DNA of 64,000 nucleotides, from positions 806,001-870,000 of the forward strand of contig SAXG01000018.1 in NCBI GenBank assembly GCA_012932865.1, written 5' to 3'. Both the position numbers and the translations under genes were made by a program. This DNA is from Amylostereum areolatum (taxonomy: Eukaryota > Basidiomycota > Agaricomycetes > Russulales > Stereaceae). Below the pieces are notes generated by a model, which saw only the letters and a program-made list of their open reading frames with translations, had not been told where the DNA came from and ran no database searches. Of this stretch, positions 31,982 through 46,866 are shown one piece after another; positions within the stretch are counted from its first letter, which is position 1, and every line of letters starts with the position of its first letter.

Positions 31982-32604
31982 TTAAAAAGTTAATATATAT
32001 ATACTGAAAATTATTTGGACTAAAAAAACTGTAGCTATAATAATAAATTTTAAAAAAAGAGTAAATCGTGATAATTTGTGTCTATTTTTAATAATTTTAG
32101 CTAAAAAGGGATATTTGTCCTCTATTTTATATTTGTTTAAAAGATAATCACCATATAAGATAAATATTATTGTAGTTAATGCGGATAAACCACTATAACT
32201 TAAAAATAATAAGGATACAGATAATTGACCTATTACATCTAATTTTTCAAAGTCAAAAAAGGTATATTGAAAATTGTACTCTTTTGTATGTTAAATATAT
32301 TTTGTAAAGGTTCTAACATATTTATAGTACCATTAAATAAATTTGGTATTTTATTTTTAATATCTTCTCAAAAAGAGAAATATTCTGTATACATATCAAA
32401 TAATTGTGATATTAAGGTTATTTGGAATAAACCATTATATACACCTATACCTAATCCAATTGACTGAATATATAAAGCATAAATTAATATTGCTCCGGCA
32501 TAAATAAACATAATTAAAGTTATTCTTAGAAAAAATGATAAATTACTATTGATTGAGAGAAGGGCTATAGCCACTATAAGAATTAAAATACTTGTAAGAA
32601 TCAT
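31982..32604 (-). pseudogene. nad2 5' end fused to a hairpin membrane ORF, frameshifted
   Basis: The frame starts [15 protein letters not shown] and follows nad2 for about 70 residues to SQLFDMYTEYFSF. It then reads through TGA (Trp) into a different sequence (EDIKNKIPNLFNGT) and stops near 32250. One base off, at a run of six T, the frame continues with DVIGQLSVSLLFLSY and a membrane hairpin containing KIEDKYPFLAKIIKNRHKL, the K-Y-P signature of the ORFs at 26341 and 53047. So a member of that family was joined in frame to a copy of the nad2 5' end and later lost its frame (or the T run is miscounted). Confidence 0.7.
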
Positions 32605-33722
32605 TGCTTTAAATTTTGTTGTTACTTTTATTACAGTTATTTTTAATTATTAATATAAAATTAAATTTATTAAAAAAACGGTAACTTAAAATTACAAATC
32701 CTCTATTTTTAATATTATTAGAATACAAGGTAAAATAAAATTATACTAACACAGAGGTATTCGTAGTTAACAACAACATATTATTTTATATAAAAATAAT
32801 GGTAGTGTAAATATACAGGGGAAATGAGTAAAATAAGATAAAATTAGTCGCCTTTCCTACAGGATCGGTACATAATTAAAAATTAATTGATTAGATTATA
32901 AACCAAAATAAATTATTACTAATATTAAAATAAATAACACGAATAAGTGTTATAAAAGATTTGCAGCTTAACTTCTGTTAGACATTTGTCTTAAACTAGA
33001 ATTAACTTCTGTTTGTAATTGTAAAAAATTTTGCTAAATAGTCATATAAGGTAGTAAATTCTCTTTAAAGATAGATACTAACATATAATTTATAATAAAG
33101 ATAGCTACTGTAATTAATAAGATATCTCTAGTCTTAATTTCGCCTAGTTAAAAAGCAACATAATATTTAAAAATTTAATAACTATTAAACTAGCGCAATT
33201 ATGTATTTTTTTTTTAATCATTTATTTTTTTAATATAATTAATTTAACTAATATATTTTTATTAGTTATTACTTTACTTTTTTAAAACTAAAGTATTCAA
33301 AGAATAACAGAGATTTTAATAATGGAAAAACTCTAACTAAAGAATTTTTTGTCTTAACCCTAAGTTGAGGGTGCTAACGCAGTAGCGGGATATTTTAATT
33401 AAATAAATTTATTTTTTGTCTTCTCATTATTTAAAGAGAGTAAAAAGTATAAATATGTTTTAAAACCTTCTACTTTAAATTATATTAATATGTAATATAA
33501 ATTTGATATTTTTTGTAATGTAATATAAAATTTATATTTGTACATTAGTAATTAATAATAATATTGTTATTAATTTATATTTTGTTCCGATCATTACCTT
33601 TAGGGTGGAAGGGACACAACAGATTTTAAGTATTTAAAGGGGAAATTGTAAAAACATAAAAATTAATTAATTATGTACCGATCCTTACCTTTAGGGTGGT
33701 GGTACACAAATTAATAAAAACA
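32605..33722. other. Intergenic region with a decayed ORF and hairpin repeats
   Basis: On the minus strand between about 33,170 and 32,940 there is a broken frame with a membrane helix (DILLITVAIFIINYML) and a polar helical stretch, resembling the N-terminal layout of the plasmid-like membrane ORF at 26341-27300. At about 33,583-33,614 and 33,675-33,707 two copies of a GC-rich hairpin repeat (core CCTTTAGGGTGG) lie just before cob. Confidence 0.45.
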
Positions 33723-34883
33723 TTATTTAGATTCAGTTGTAGCTAAATCCATAAGAGTGTTTTCAATTATACCTATTACAGGTACTATTATTAAAAATCA
33801 AGAAAAATAGAAAGCAGTAGCTATTTGTCCAATAAGTAAATATGGTTGATCAGGGTGTTGAGAACCAATTCACATTAAAATAATAAAATCTACAACAAGG
33901 AACCAAAAAGCAAATTTCATAAATGGTCTAAATTGTGAACCTCTAATTCTAGCTAAATCAGTGATAGGTAATATTAATAATATTAATAAAGAACCAAACA
34001 TAGCTAATACTCCTAAAAGTTTATTAGGAATAGATCTAAGAATAGCATAGAAAGGTAAAAGATATCATTCAGGTACAATTGAAGGAGGAGTACTCATAGG
34101 ATTAGCAGGAATATAATTATCACTATGACCTAATAAATTAGGATAAAAAAATACTATTACAGATAAAGCAAGGAAAAATAAAAATATTGTTACCAGATCT
34201 TTAAATGTAAAGTAAGGGTGCATTGGATATCTATCACCATTAGATGATAAACCATTTGGATTATTAGATCCAGGATTATGTAGAGCCATTAAATGAGCTA
34301 TAACTAAAGCAGCTAACAGAAATGGTAATAAATAATGAAGAGAGAAAAATCTATTAAGTGTAGCATTGCTTACTGAGAAACCACCTCAAATTAATTCAAC
34401 TAAATCTTGACCAAAAAATGGAACAGCTGATAATAAATTAGTAATTACTGTAGCACCTCATAATGACATTTGTCCATAAGGTAATACATAACCTAAAAAG
34501 GCTATAGCCATCATTAATATTAAAATAATTACTCCTATTGCTCATACTAATACTCTAGGTGATTTATATGAACTATAATATAAACCTCTAGCAATATGAG
34601 CATATACAAAAATAAAGAAAAATGAAGCTACATTAGCATGAGTATATCTTACGGCTCAACCAGTATTAACATCTCTCATGATATGTTCTACACTGTTAAA
34701 AGCAAAATCAACATGAGGTTGATAATGCATTGCTAAAAATACTCCTGTTAATATTTGTAATACTAAACATGTACCTAATAAAGAACCAAAATTTCATAAA
34801 TATGAAATATTCGCAGGTTGTGGAGAATCTACTATATAAGAATTCACTAATCTAAGTAAAACATTAGTTTTTAATAATCTCAT
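33723..34883 (-). CDS. cob: Apocytochrome b
   Basis: 386 codons in table 4, uninterrupted by introns. It starts [19 protein letters not shown] and has [16 protein letters not shown], the heme-ligand helices with HANVASFFF and [42 protein letters not shown] (the PEWY motif of the Qo site) and the heme His in [11 protein letters not shown]. It ends ATTESK. It is the core subunit of complex III. No frame problems were seen. Confidence 0.96.
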
Positions 34884-35590
34884 TGTGTGTTATGCCAGCG
34901 TTAGCCGCAGGCCTATTGTGTTATTATTTATAATTAAAAATTTATTTTATACCTTATTTTAATTTGTTTTTACAATACCAATCCTACTATTCCTTAAAGT
35001 AGATAACGGTATATAATTAAATAGTTTTTTTATTAATTTTTGTTTTTTAATAATAACGCATCTTTTAAAAAGATTGTATTTTTTTATTTAAATAATTTTA
35101 TCGCCCTCCACCCTAAAGGTAAGGAGCGGGACAGAAATATTGAATTATTTGCCATATTGACAGTCAGAATTTTATATTTTTATAATATTAAATTTTAATT
35201 CCGAAAAAAAAAAGAATAAACAATGTGTACCTTTATAAAAAATTTTAAACTACAACCACGCTATTAACATAATTTGTTTTAAAAGCTTTTAGGTTAGTAA
35301 AATTATGTTAAAATTTTAATTAAAATTAATTAAATCCGCTGTTATGTTTTTAAGAGATCTTAAATTATTTATTATTTAAGAACTATTTTATTATTAATTT
35401 ACCTTAGGTAAATAACACTCTAACAAAGAAATTATAAGATACAACCTTTTCTCTTATTAAGGAATTAAGAATTAGGAAGCAGCATTACTAATAAAAAAAT
35501 ACAAATATTCTATTAATTTATTGTTATGCTAAGAAATATTAATATTATTTTGTTGTATTTAAAGCTGGAAACCTTAAATTAAATTATAAT
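34884..35590. other. Intergenic region cob-trnI
   Basis: AT-rich, with one GC-rich hairpin repeat of the CCACCCTAAAGGTAAGGAGC type at about 35,101-35,131. No gene seen. Confidence 0.45.
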
Positions 35591-35660
35591 AAGCCCAAGA
35601 AGATTTGAACTTCTACAAATTTCTCATCAAGAAATCATTACTACCATTAAATTATAGGCT
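35591..35660 (-). tRNA. trnI: tRNA-Ile(GAT)
   Basis: Anticodon stem ATTTC/GAAAT with loop TTGATGA, acceptor AGCCTAT/TTGGGCT, T loop TTCAAAT. Confidence 0.78.
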
Positions 35661-36386
35661 CTATTTTTAAAGTGCTAGCTTCAATTAAAACAAGGAATTT
35701 ATTAATTTAAAATTTAGTAAAATAAAAATATTATATAACTCCTTTATATTAAGTATTTAAAGATAAGGATAAATAATATTTGTCATTTTTGTTATATAAA
35801 TTTTTTAAGGTTTCTTTTAAATAAAAATATTATATGTTATATTTTTATACCCTAAAGCCATAGGAATTATAAATTTTATTTTTTGCAAGATCTCTATGAT
35901 ATATTTTATCTTATTAAATAAATTTGTATTTTTTTTATTATCTTAAAGTTTATAATTACTTTAATAAATAGTAATAGCAACTAAAAATAATTTAACAGCT
36001 TTACTGTAAATGTTACCTATTTTAAATATTTTATAATTATTAATTAGTTATTACAAAGCTATCCAAAGCATTAATAAAGTAGTATAATAAAAAATAATTT
36101 TTAAAATTATAAGCTCTATGATCTAAAGGATACTAATTATTTGTATTATAAATTTATCTTTAAACATTTTTAATTACTATTTATTTGAGAGATGAATAAA
36201 TATTAGCTTTAACTGTTTTTATTTTTATTTAGGCGGCATTTATGGCAATTAATTAATTGGGCGGCGGCAAAAATAGATTAATTTAATTTTTATTTACATA
36301 AAAAAAAATAGAAAGTTAAATACTACCTCCGGGCAAAAATATGTAGGGGAAAAAAGAATATCTTATTAAAATAAAAAAATACAAAT
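35661..36386. other. AT-rich intergenic region before nad1
   Basis: Contains a copy of the repeat beginning CTCCTTTATATTAAGTATTT at about 35,740 and an ACCTCCGGGCAAA repeat at about 36,326. No gene seen. Confidence 0.45.
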
Positions 36387-37396
36387 TTAATAAGGTGCTA
36401 TATCAAAAGCTATTAAGATACTTGGTACTAATATAATAAAAGCTACTGCCACTGGTAATAAATTTAATCAACATAATTCAATTAATTGATCATATCTTAA
36501 TCTCGGTAAAGTAGCTCTAAATCAAACGAAAATAAAACAGAAGATACAAGTTTTAATACCTAAAATAATTGATTGTAAATTAATAACTGATTCATTCACA
36601 AATAATTCCGGCATGTGATATCCACCAAGGAATAAAATAGAAGTTATACAACTAAATAAAACTATAGAACTATATTCAGCTAAGAAAAAAAATACAAAAG
36701 GTACACTTGAGTGTTCAGTGAAAAAACCAGCAACTAATTCAGATTCAGCTTCTTGTAAATCAAAAGGTGTACGAGATGTTTCTGCTAATATAGATATAAA
36801 ATAGAAAATAAATACAGGTAATAAAGGAACAATAAATCAAATAGCTTGTTGACTTTCTATTATTTTAGTGAAATTAAAAGATCCAGTTAATAAAATTATT
36901 ATTAATATTGAAGAACTTAATATTAATTCATAACTTATCATAGCAGCAGTACTTCTAAGTGATCCTAAAAAAGCATATTTAGAATTTGCAGATCAACCTG
37001 CAAATAAAACACCATATACTCCTAAAGAAGATAAAGCTAAAGTATATAAGATACCTAATGAAAAATCAGAAAGAGTTAAACCTTGTCCAAAAGGTATTAT
37101 AGCTCAACCTAATAAACTAAATATTAAAGTGAAACAGGCGCTAAATAAAATAAAATTTTATTTGATTGAGAAGGTATTACAGTTTCTTTAATTAATTTCA
37201 GAGCATCACTTATTGGTTGAAGTAACCATAATAACCAGTGGTATTAGGACCTACTCTTCGTTGATGAGCAGCTAATTGTTTTCTTTCAATGATGTCCTGA
37301 AAGCAACTGATAATAAAACGGTAGTACTACTAATAAAACATCTATTAAATTTATTAATATATTTAAAAGACTTAAAATTATATTATTTGTAATCAT
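36387..37396 (-). CDS. nad1: NADH dehydrogenase subunit 1, 5' part with apparent indels
   Basis: The 3' two-thirds (36387 to about 37140) reads cleanly in table 4: GWAIIPFGQGL, SNSKYAFLGSLRSTAAMISY, ETSRTPFDLQEAESELVAG and FIFVWFRATLPRLRYDQL, ending FDIAPY. These are the most conserved Nad1 segments, including the quinone-tunnel loop. The 5' third starts MITNNIILSLLNILIN; then the expected IERKQLAAHQRRVGPN, GYYG and LQPISDALKLIKETVIPS appear in shifting frames. At least four single-base changes within about 250 bases are needed to join them, one of them a missing T before LLQP. Since nad1 is essential and no other copy is visible, base-call errors are more likely than loss of function. Confidence 0.85.
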
Positions 37397-37890
37397 TATT
37401 TATTTTGGAGAACAGGCCTCGTGTAAAACAAGAGAGGGACTAATTTCTGATTATATTTATTTTTAAATATATTTTTACCCTCCTACCAATGAAGGTAGGT
37501 ATGTTATCAACCTATAAACAACAAGGCTTTTAAGAGAATATATATATAAAATAAATAATTTATAAGTTATGTAAAAATAACTAAAGCCTTTAAATTTAAA
37601 ATAAAAAGTATCCTATTTATTTAGGGTTGGAAATAGTTTTTATTTTTTACTTAAGGTATAATATTTTTGAGCTTTAAAAAAAAAATATTTAAAATTTTAA
37701 GAATATTAAGAAGTAAAGCAAAATATCTAGCTATTTGGCTAATAACACTGTAACAATAAAAAAAAGAGCAAAATAAATGTAAATTCTCTTTTTTAAGTCC
37801 TTTTAATTAAGGGAAATATTGTTATTCCGTAATGACATTTGTTATTAAAAAGAAAGTTTTTAAGAAACTAAATTTTAGTTGTTATTTATA
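37397..37890. other. Intergenic region nad1-trnR
   Basis: AT-rich. A hairpin repeat with arms CCTACC and GGTAGG lies at about 37,482-37,503. No gene seen. Confidence 0.45.
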
Positions 37891-37957
37891 ATTCTCTTTT
37901 GGATTCGAACCAAAATTGCCATTTTAGAAGAATGCTGTCTGCCTTGAACTAAGAGAA
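37891..37957 (-). tRNA. trnR: tRNA-Arg(TCT)
   Basis: Acceptor TTCTCTT/AAGAGAA, anticodon loop CTTCTAA, T loop TTCGAAT. Confidence 0.78.
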
Positions 37958-38066
37958 ATTTAATATATTGTATTGTTCTAATTAAATTTTTTGTATTTAC
38001 TACCTTAATAAAATATCTAATAAAATAATTTTTTTATCTTAATTTTGTTATTATCCTACACAAATA

Positions 38067-38137
38067 GAGTTAAGAGGGAATGAACCCTAAGAAATAAACT
38101 TTGCAGGCCTACTACAGAACCATCTGTAAACTTAACC
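38067..38137 (-). tRNA. tRNA-Cys-like (GCA)
   Basis: Acceptor GGTTAAG/CTTAACT, D stem TACA/TGTA, anticodon stem TAGGC/GTTTA with loop CTGCAAA (GCA), and a TTCATT T loop. A trnC with the same anticodon is at 29418-29489, so this is either a second copy or a tRNA of other identity with a shifted loop (TGC, Ala, would need the loop moved by one base). Confidence 0.5.
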
Positions 38138-39696
38138 CCTTTTTATTTTTACCCTCTATCAGAGAGGATAGGTATTTTTTATATCTTACGATTTACCACC
38201 TACAAACCATAAATATTAGCATTGCAAGTAAATTAAAGTTAATCAGCGATAAATGTATTATTTACTTTAACTTATATATCTTATTTATTTATAATTTTAT
38301 AATAACATATAGCTTAATACATACAAAAAAAGTAATCCTTTAATTTGTTATTTATATTCATTTATATATTTTTATAATAGCAGGCTTTCATTATCAGCAA
38401 TTAAAATTTTAATATATAAAAACATATTTAAAGTTTAAAAGCTAAAGGTAAATAAAACGTTTAATTATAATTAGTACAATTTTCTAAATTTTAATTTAAT
38501 TTTTAGGTACTAAAATTTTATAAACGACTCTTTTAATTAATTTTATTATTGTAATAAAAAAATATTATATAAACAGATGTAACAAAGTATTCTACCGTAA
38601 ATATTCTTACTAAATAAATAAAAATTTGAGCTTTTATTTTATAATTAATTTATTAATATTTGTTTTTCCTTTATGTTCCGATACTTACCTTTATGGTGGA
38701 GGGACCATAATATTCCCTTTATTTTATTTAATAGAAATGAGGAAAGGATATTATTTTTTTAATAGATAGAATTGAATACATTATATTTATATTTTAAATT
38801 AAAAATTTTAATTCTTATAAAAATTTAGCTTATTTTATTCGTATATAATATATAATTATATAATTAGATAAGTAGATAAGAATATACCTAAAGAATATAT
38901 TATAAATACATTTTAATTTACTCTATCCCGCTTTATCCTTTATTTTTATTTAATTATGGTTCCTGTATATAAAGTATTTGAAGATAAGAATAATACTTAT
39001 TTATTTATAAATAACTATAGCATTTGGCTTATAAATACAAATTTAATTCTTTTAACTATTATTAATTATAATATTATTTATTTTATTTTTATTTAACTTA
39101 AAAATAGGTATACCTATAATAAATAAAAATTAATGAAAATTAATACAATAATTATAAAAACACATAATATTTTGTCTATATTTAATATTTTTAAAGACGT
39201 TTTGGGCTTGTATTTTAAACCTAGAATACTTATTTTATTAAGTTGTGTACCTTCCACCTTAAAGGTAAGGATTGGGTGTTTTTATAATATGGTACTATAT
39301 CCTTTCTAAAGGGATCGAGGTGATGTAGAGGTATATAATAAATAAATATAATTAATAAAACCAACTACCTTAAAAAAAATAATTTAAAAAGATATAGAAC
39401 AAAAACATTGACAGAATATATTTTTATATGTGTATCATCCTCTTACAGTTTTACAAAAAGATATATTAAATTTAAAACTTTACTACAAAATAAGGTTAAA
39501 ACCGTCCATAAATTAAAAAAGTCATACTTATGATAGTAAATAAAAATAGGGGAGAAGGAGAGTAAAAAATAGTAACAATCTTTAACCTTAAAAAATATTA
39601 ATAGCAATAAATTTGGTTTATTAGAAAAGTAAGTTAAATAAATATTTCAAGTAATGATTTGTTTTCTTATATAAATTAATAAAGGTATATACTCCA
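38138..39696. other. Long AT-rich intergenic region
   Basis: About 1.5 kb without a supported gene. It contains two GC-rich hairpin repeats (about 38,674-38,708 and 39,246-39,278) and a weaker one at about 38,146-38,175. A copy of the TATAAAGTATTTGAAGATAAG repeat lies at about 38,965-38,990. Confidence 0.45.
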
Positions 39697-40267
39697 TCAA
39701 ATAATTAACAAATCACAAATCATAACAATAAACATACTATACATTAAATATCTAATATTATTGTACAGATGTTTATTTGTAATAAATTTATCAAAATAAT
39801 AAATAATTTTACTTCTAATCAAAAATATATAATATATTGTTTTTAAATATCTTATGCTGTGAATTAAAAAAACAATTAAAAATAGTAATATTAAAATTAA
39901 AATAATAATTCTAACTATGTGTGCAATAAACAAAATAAAATATAAAAAATGAAATCCATAATTTTTAAATTCTAGGTAATATGCCTTAATTAAATAACCT
40001 TCAAATAATATTTCTCTAAAATTTGTCTTTATAATTTTTATCTGTCAAACTATAATTAAAATAAAGTAATAAATAATTAATAAAATAATTATAGCTAAAA
40101 TAATGTAGAACAAATTTTTTAATCAATTAGGTTCATTATTATCTCCCTCAGGAAATGGACGATTTCAATTATAAATTAAAAAATAAATTCTTTTAAAAAA
40201 ATTATTTAAATTAAATAACAATATACCTAAGGCCAAAGAAATATTTATTAATAATATTCGTTTTAAA

Positions 40268-43022
<2,755 letters not shown>

Positions 43023-43218
43023 AAATAACAACCCTCCTTAAACTATTTTGACTCTTATATTAGTTTTAATTTTTATAATTTTAACTTTTGCTTAAATAAA
43101 AAGCAAGTAGTAATTTGTTTTTATGTTTATGTTTAAATAATAATTTTATTATCAAATTATAGTTTAATCAAATTATAAGAATTAAAAAAGACTTTATACT
43201 AATTTCGTATAAGTTTTA
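43023..43218. other. cox1 upstream region
   Basis: AT-rich leader of cox1. Its right end (43,190-43,218, ACTTTATACTAATTTCGTAT and following) recurs inverted at about 49,107-49,136. Confidence 0.5.
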
Positions 43219-43300
43219 CGGAAAAGAGGTGAGTCGAACACCTAAGGGTTGAAACCCGAATAATTAGCAATTACTTTAACTTTCCAATGTAAACTATTCC
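43219..43300 (-). tRNA. trnS: tRNA-Ser(GCT)
   Basis: Acceptor GGAATAG/CTTTTCC-like pairing, anticodon loop TTGCTAA, a long variable arm (GGGTTTCAACCC) and T loop TTCGACT. Confidence 0.82.
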
Positions 43301-43532
43301 TTAAAATATTTTAATTTTATTTTTTATTCCTTTTAGTTTTTTTATAATTTTAGTTATAAATTTAATAATAAAATGTAGCAGGTGATTAAAATTGGATTGA
43401 AAGAATATTTATAATACAATATTTTTAGATCTACAATTTTATAAGTAAAATAGGCTGCTGACCTCCTACAAGAAGTAGGGTAGGTATATTATAAATATTT
43501 TTAGGGTACAGCATTGATATAAGATAACAGTA

Positions 43533-43606
43533 AGCCGAAAAAAGGAATCGAACCTTTTTTTTACCGTCATGAGTGGTATGTTTTGGCCAATTAAACTATT
43601 TCAGCT
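43533..43606 (-). tRNA. trnM: tRNA-Met(CAT)
   Basis: Anticodon stem ACCA/TGGT-type around loop CTCATGA, acceptor AGCTGAA against TTTCGGC, T loop TTCGATT. One of two CAT genes in the window. Confidence 0.8.
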
Positions 43607-44233
43607 ATTATTAAATAATAATATAAGCTATTATTAAAAAATAATATAGTCTATTAATCCTTAGACAGAGGACTTTTTTTATTTAGAATTAGAAAATTAC
43701 CTACAAAACTATTTATGTTAAAAAATAAAATTATTACACCTACATTTATCCTTGCTGCTACAATTAAAATTATATCCACCTACCCTCATTCAGGTTTCTT
43801 GTAGGAGGTCCAAAATAAATTAAGAATTATACTTGCTAACAACAAATAAAGATTTTTGTTTCTTTATTTTCTATAATAACTTTATTATAATTAATAATAA
43901 ATTATAGTATAGAGAAGGTGATGGAGAGGAGAAGAAATTTTATTTTGTACTGATATTTTCTAAAAATTATAAGGTTAGATATAGGACTTATTTATTACTC
44001 ATCTTAAATAAATTAATAATTTAGTTTTAACTTAACAAAACAAAAGTGTTAGATTTAAAATTATAATTATTATAAAATGAAAATTTTCTGTTTTTCTTTC
44101 CATAAATTTATTTATTTGTTAAAATATAAAACTTTTCTAAATTTAACCTAGGACCTTGACTTAATTAATAAACTTTAATAAAAGTTTATATTACAGTTTT
44201 AGATATCTTAATTCTATATAATAAAAATTTTAA
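43607..44233. other. Intergenic region trnM-trnH
   Basis: AT-rich, with a hairpin repeat (CACCTACCCTC ... TGTAGGAGGTCC) at about 43,779-43,812; a sister copy is at 43,463-43,490. No gene seen. Confidence 0.45.
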
Positions 44234-44307
44234 GGGTAAAATCAGAGACTTGAACTCTGTACCTCGTCGCCACAAGACGTTATTTTACCAATTAAACTAA
44301 TTCTACC
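44234..44307 (-). tRNA. trnH: tRNA-His(GTG)
   Basis: Acceptor GGTAGAA/TTTTACC, anticodon loop TTGTGGC within CGTC/GACG, T loop TTCAAGT. Confidence 0.8.
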
Positions 44308-44320
44308 TTTTTATTTATTT

Positions 44321-44393
44321 CGAGCCCTTCCAGATTCGAACTGGGACCATCCTAATCGACAATTAGGCACTCTACCAATTAAGCTAAGGGCCC
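44321..44393 (-). tRNA. trnD: tRNA-Asp(GTC)
   Basis: Acceptor GGGCCCT/AGGGCTC, anticodon stem CTAAT/ATTAG with loop TGTCG region giving GTC, T loop TTCGAAT. Confidence 0.85.
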
Positions 44394-44816
44394 TGTATAT
44401 TTTTGTATTGTTGTTGTTATTTAAAGGTAACATTTTAATAGGAAATAAAGTTTATTTTTATTATTATTATTTTAATTTTTTGCTGAACTAATAACCTCCT
44501 ACCATCATTCTTGAAGGAGGGTATAATAATCTACCTTCGGGCAAAAATTTAATAGGATAAAAAAGATGACTAATAATTAAATATTTAAAAATCTAAAAAT
44601 ATTGAGGAGAAAGAATAGTACTACGCTTTTTTATTGATGGTACAAATTTAAAATTATTACTTAAGATCTTAACAAAATAGGGGATGTGTTTTATATTTGT
44701 TATACTTTTTTTATTGATTTTAATATTCTCCTTTTAACAGGTTTCTGTATTATTTGTTATTTAATTAATAAAGAATAAATTAAACACTTTTCTACGAAGG
44801 TTTAGCTACGAAGATT
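44394..44816. other. Intergenic region trnD-atp6
   Basis: Holds a CCTCCTACC/GGAGGGTA hairpin repeat at about 44,490-44,523 and an ACCTTCGGGCAAA repeat at about 44,533. No gene seen. Confidence 0.45.
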
Positions 44817-45596
44817 CTAGTGTAAATAAATAGCATCTTTAATATATGAAATTGTTAATAATGTAAATACATAAGCTTGAATAATAGATACTGCTATTTC
44901 TAATCCACATAATGCTACAAATAAAGTAAATGGTATTAAAGTAAATATAGCAATAATTATACTACTATTAAACATTTGATATAAGAAAGTAGATAAAATT
45001 TTTAGTAAGGTATGTCCTGCACACATATTTGCAAATAATCGGATTCCTAATGATAAAGCTCTAGCTAAATAAGATACTGTTTCAATTAAAACTAATAAAG
45101 GAACTAAAGCTAAAGGTGTACCAGATGGAACAAAATATGAAAAGAAATGTAATTTATGTATATACAATCCTAAAATTGTCACTCCTGTAAGAATAGTAAA
45201 GGATAAACCAATAGTTACTATTACAGATGTAGTTATTGTATATGAATAAGGTATATTACCTAATAAATTCGCTATTAATATGAAAAAAAATAAAGAATAA
45301 ATAAATGGTAAATAAATTTCTTTACCTAATTGTTCTCTAACCATAGTGTTTATTGTAGTAAAAATACTTTCTAAAGCTATAGATCATTTTGATGGTATTA
45401 ATTTACTATCATTATCACCCATATAATGTATTCCTATTATTAAAATTAATACTAATAAAGAATATAATCCTAAATTACTTAAGGTTAAATTTAAATAACC
45501 AAATATTGGTGCATTTATGCTTATTAAATTTGTTACTTCAAATTGTTCTAATGGTGAATTTATATATAAATTTGATAAATTAGAATTTACTAACAT
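44817..45596 (-). CDS. atp6: ATP synthase subunit a (F0)
   Basis: 259 codons in table 4, with one TGA (Trp) near 45384. It starts MLVNSNLSNLYINSPLEQF. It has the conserved helix LSLGIRLFANMCAGHTLL with the essential Arg of the proton path, and ends SYIKDAIYLH. Length and six hydrophobic helices fit fungal Atp6. Subunit a forms the proton half-channels against the Atp9 ring. Its leader (about 45,616-45,644) shares a stretch of about 29 bases with a site at 54,980-55,011. Confidence 0.95.
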
Positions 45597-46100
45597 TTGT
45601 TGATTCTATTTATTATTTTTGTTTCTTAAATTTGTATTATAATTTTGTACCGCGACAAGAGATAATAACCTAAACTTTTTATTATTAAAGTATTTTTTAA
45701 TTAATTTTTACTTAATAAAGAATTAAATAAACATAATTTTGTTATTATTTTTAATAAGATAAATTTCTATATCTTAAAATAATAATTTTTTTAACAATTA
45801 TAAACATTGATAAATATAATCCCTTTTATATTTTTACAATTTAAATATAAAAAATATTACTTATATTTTAGCTTTAAAGTTAAAATTTGTTGTTTTATTT
45901 TAATATAATATCCTTATACGCTTACAGACTGTTTTTTAAACTTTTAATTCTTTTTTATTTATGCTTTATCTAATTATTTTTTTATAATTTAATTATAAAT
46001 TTTAAGTTTTTAGAATAACGTAAAATGTAATGCCTCCTTTATATTAAGTATTTAGAGTTAAGAATAAATAATAAATAAAGAATTAATAATTATTTTATTG
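45597..46100. other. Intergenic region atp6-trnW
   Basis: AT-rich. Contains the atp6 leader repeat and a copy of the CCTCCTTTATATTAAGTATT repeat at about 46,033-46,060. Confidence 0.45.
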
Positions 46101-46174
46101 CAAGAGCGAGGTGATTCGAACACCTTCCGATGATTTTGGAGATCATTATACTAACCGATTGATACTACACTCTT
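46101..46174 (-). tRNA. trnW: tRNA-Trp(CCA)
   Basis: Acceptor AAGAGTG/CGCTCTT, perfectly paired anticodon stem ATGAT/ATCAT, loop CTCCAAA (anticodon CCA, reads UGG only). It is nearly identical to the gene at 48800-48873 except in the anticodon and one stem side. Confidence 0.8.
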
Positions 46175-46309
46175 TAAATTATAAATTTAGCGCTAAGGGA
46201 TTAATTAGTTATAAATAAATTTTTTCTACCAAATGTTTAACCTTTTAAAATTATAACCATATTTAATATATTCTTTAATTTCTTCTTAAAAGATTCTTTA
46301 ATTTTTATT

Positions 46310-46785
46310 ACATAAAGGAGCAACTGTTATTAAACCACTGTAAGTATTAACTTTAGTTTTTAATACTGGTCTATCCATAATTTGTGGAGTAATTATTTCA
46401 CAATAGAATATACCAAACGCATTTTTATATAAATATTTTTACTTTACCGAAGGACAACAGATTTAACAGGAGTCAATAACATCTATCTATAAAACATTAC
46501 AAAAAGATAAAGTAAATTAACATCAAATTTTTGTTAAGTTAAGATCTTAAGTAATAAACATCTCAGTATATCATCCTATAAAAGCTGGTATTATCTCATT
46601 AAATAGTTGATAATTAAATTTAGGAATTACATTAAATTATGTACCGGGACAATTTAGTTATAAATAACCATTAAAAATGTTAAATAATTCATTTAAATCA
46701 TTTTTAGTTACTGTTTGTAAATAACTTATTAACTTAATTGAATTATCTTCGAATCTAAATTTCAACATAATAAATATTTATAAAA
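46310..46785 (-). pseudogene. dpo: Decayed dpo fragment
   Basis: Minus-strand pieces in broken frames match the dpo pseudogene at 51-53 kb: LFNEIIPAFIGWYTEMFI (the TGG-type linker region), then FGIFYCEIITPQIMDRPVLK and TKVNTYSGLITVAPL. Several stops and frame changes lie between. A GC-rich ACTTTACCGAAGGAC repeat interrupts it near 46,441. No catalytic motif survives intact. Confidence 0.65.
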
Positions 46786-46866
46786 AATAATGGTTATGTT
46801 TATTTAATTATAAATTATGTTTATAAATTGTAAATATTAATAAAAAAAGATATAGGGGATAAAAAT

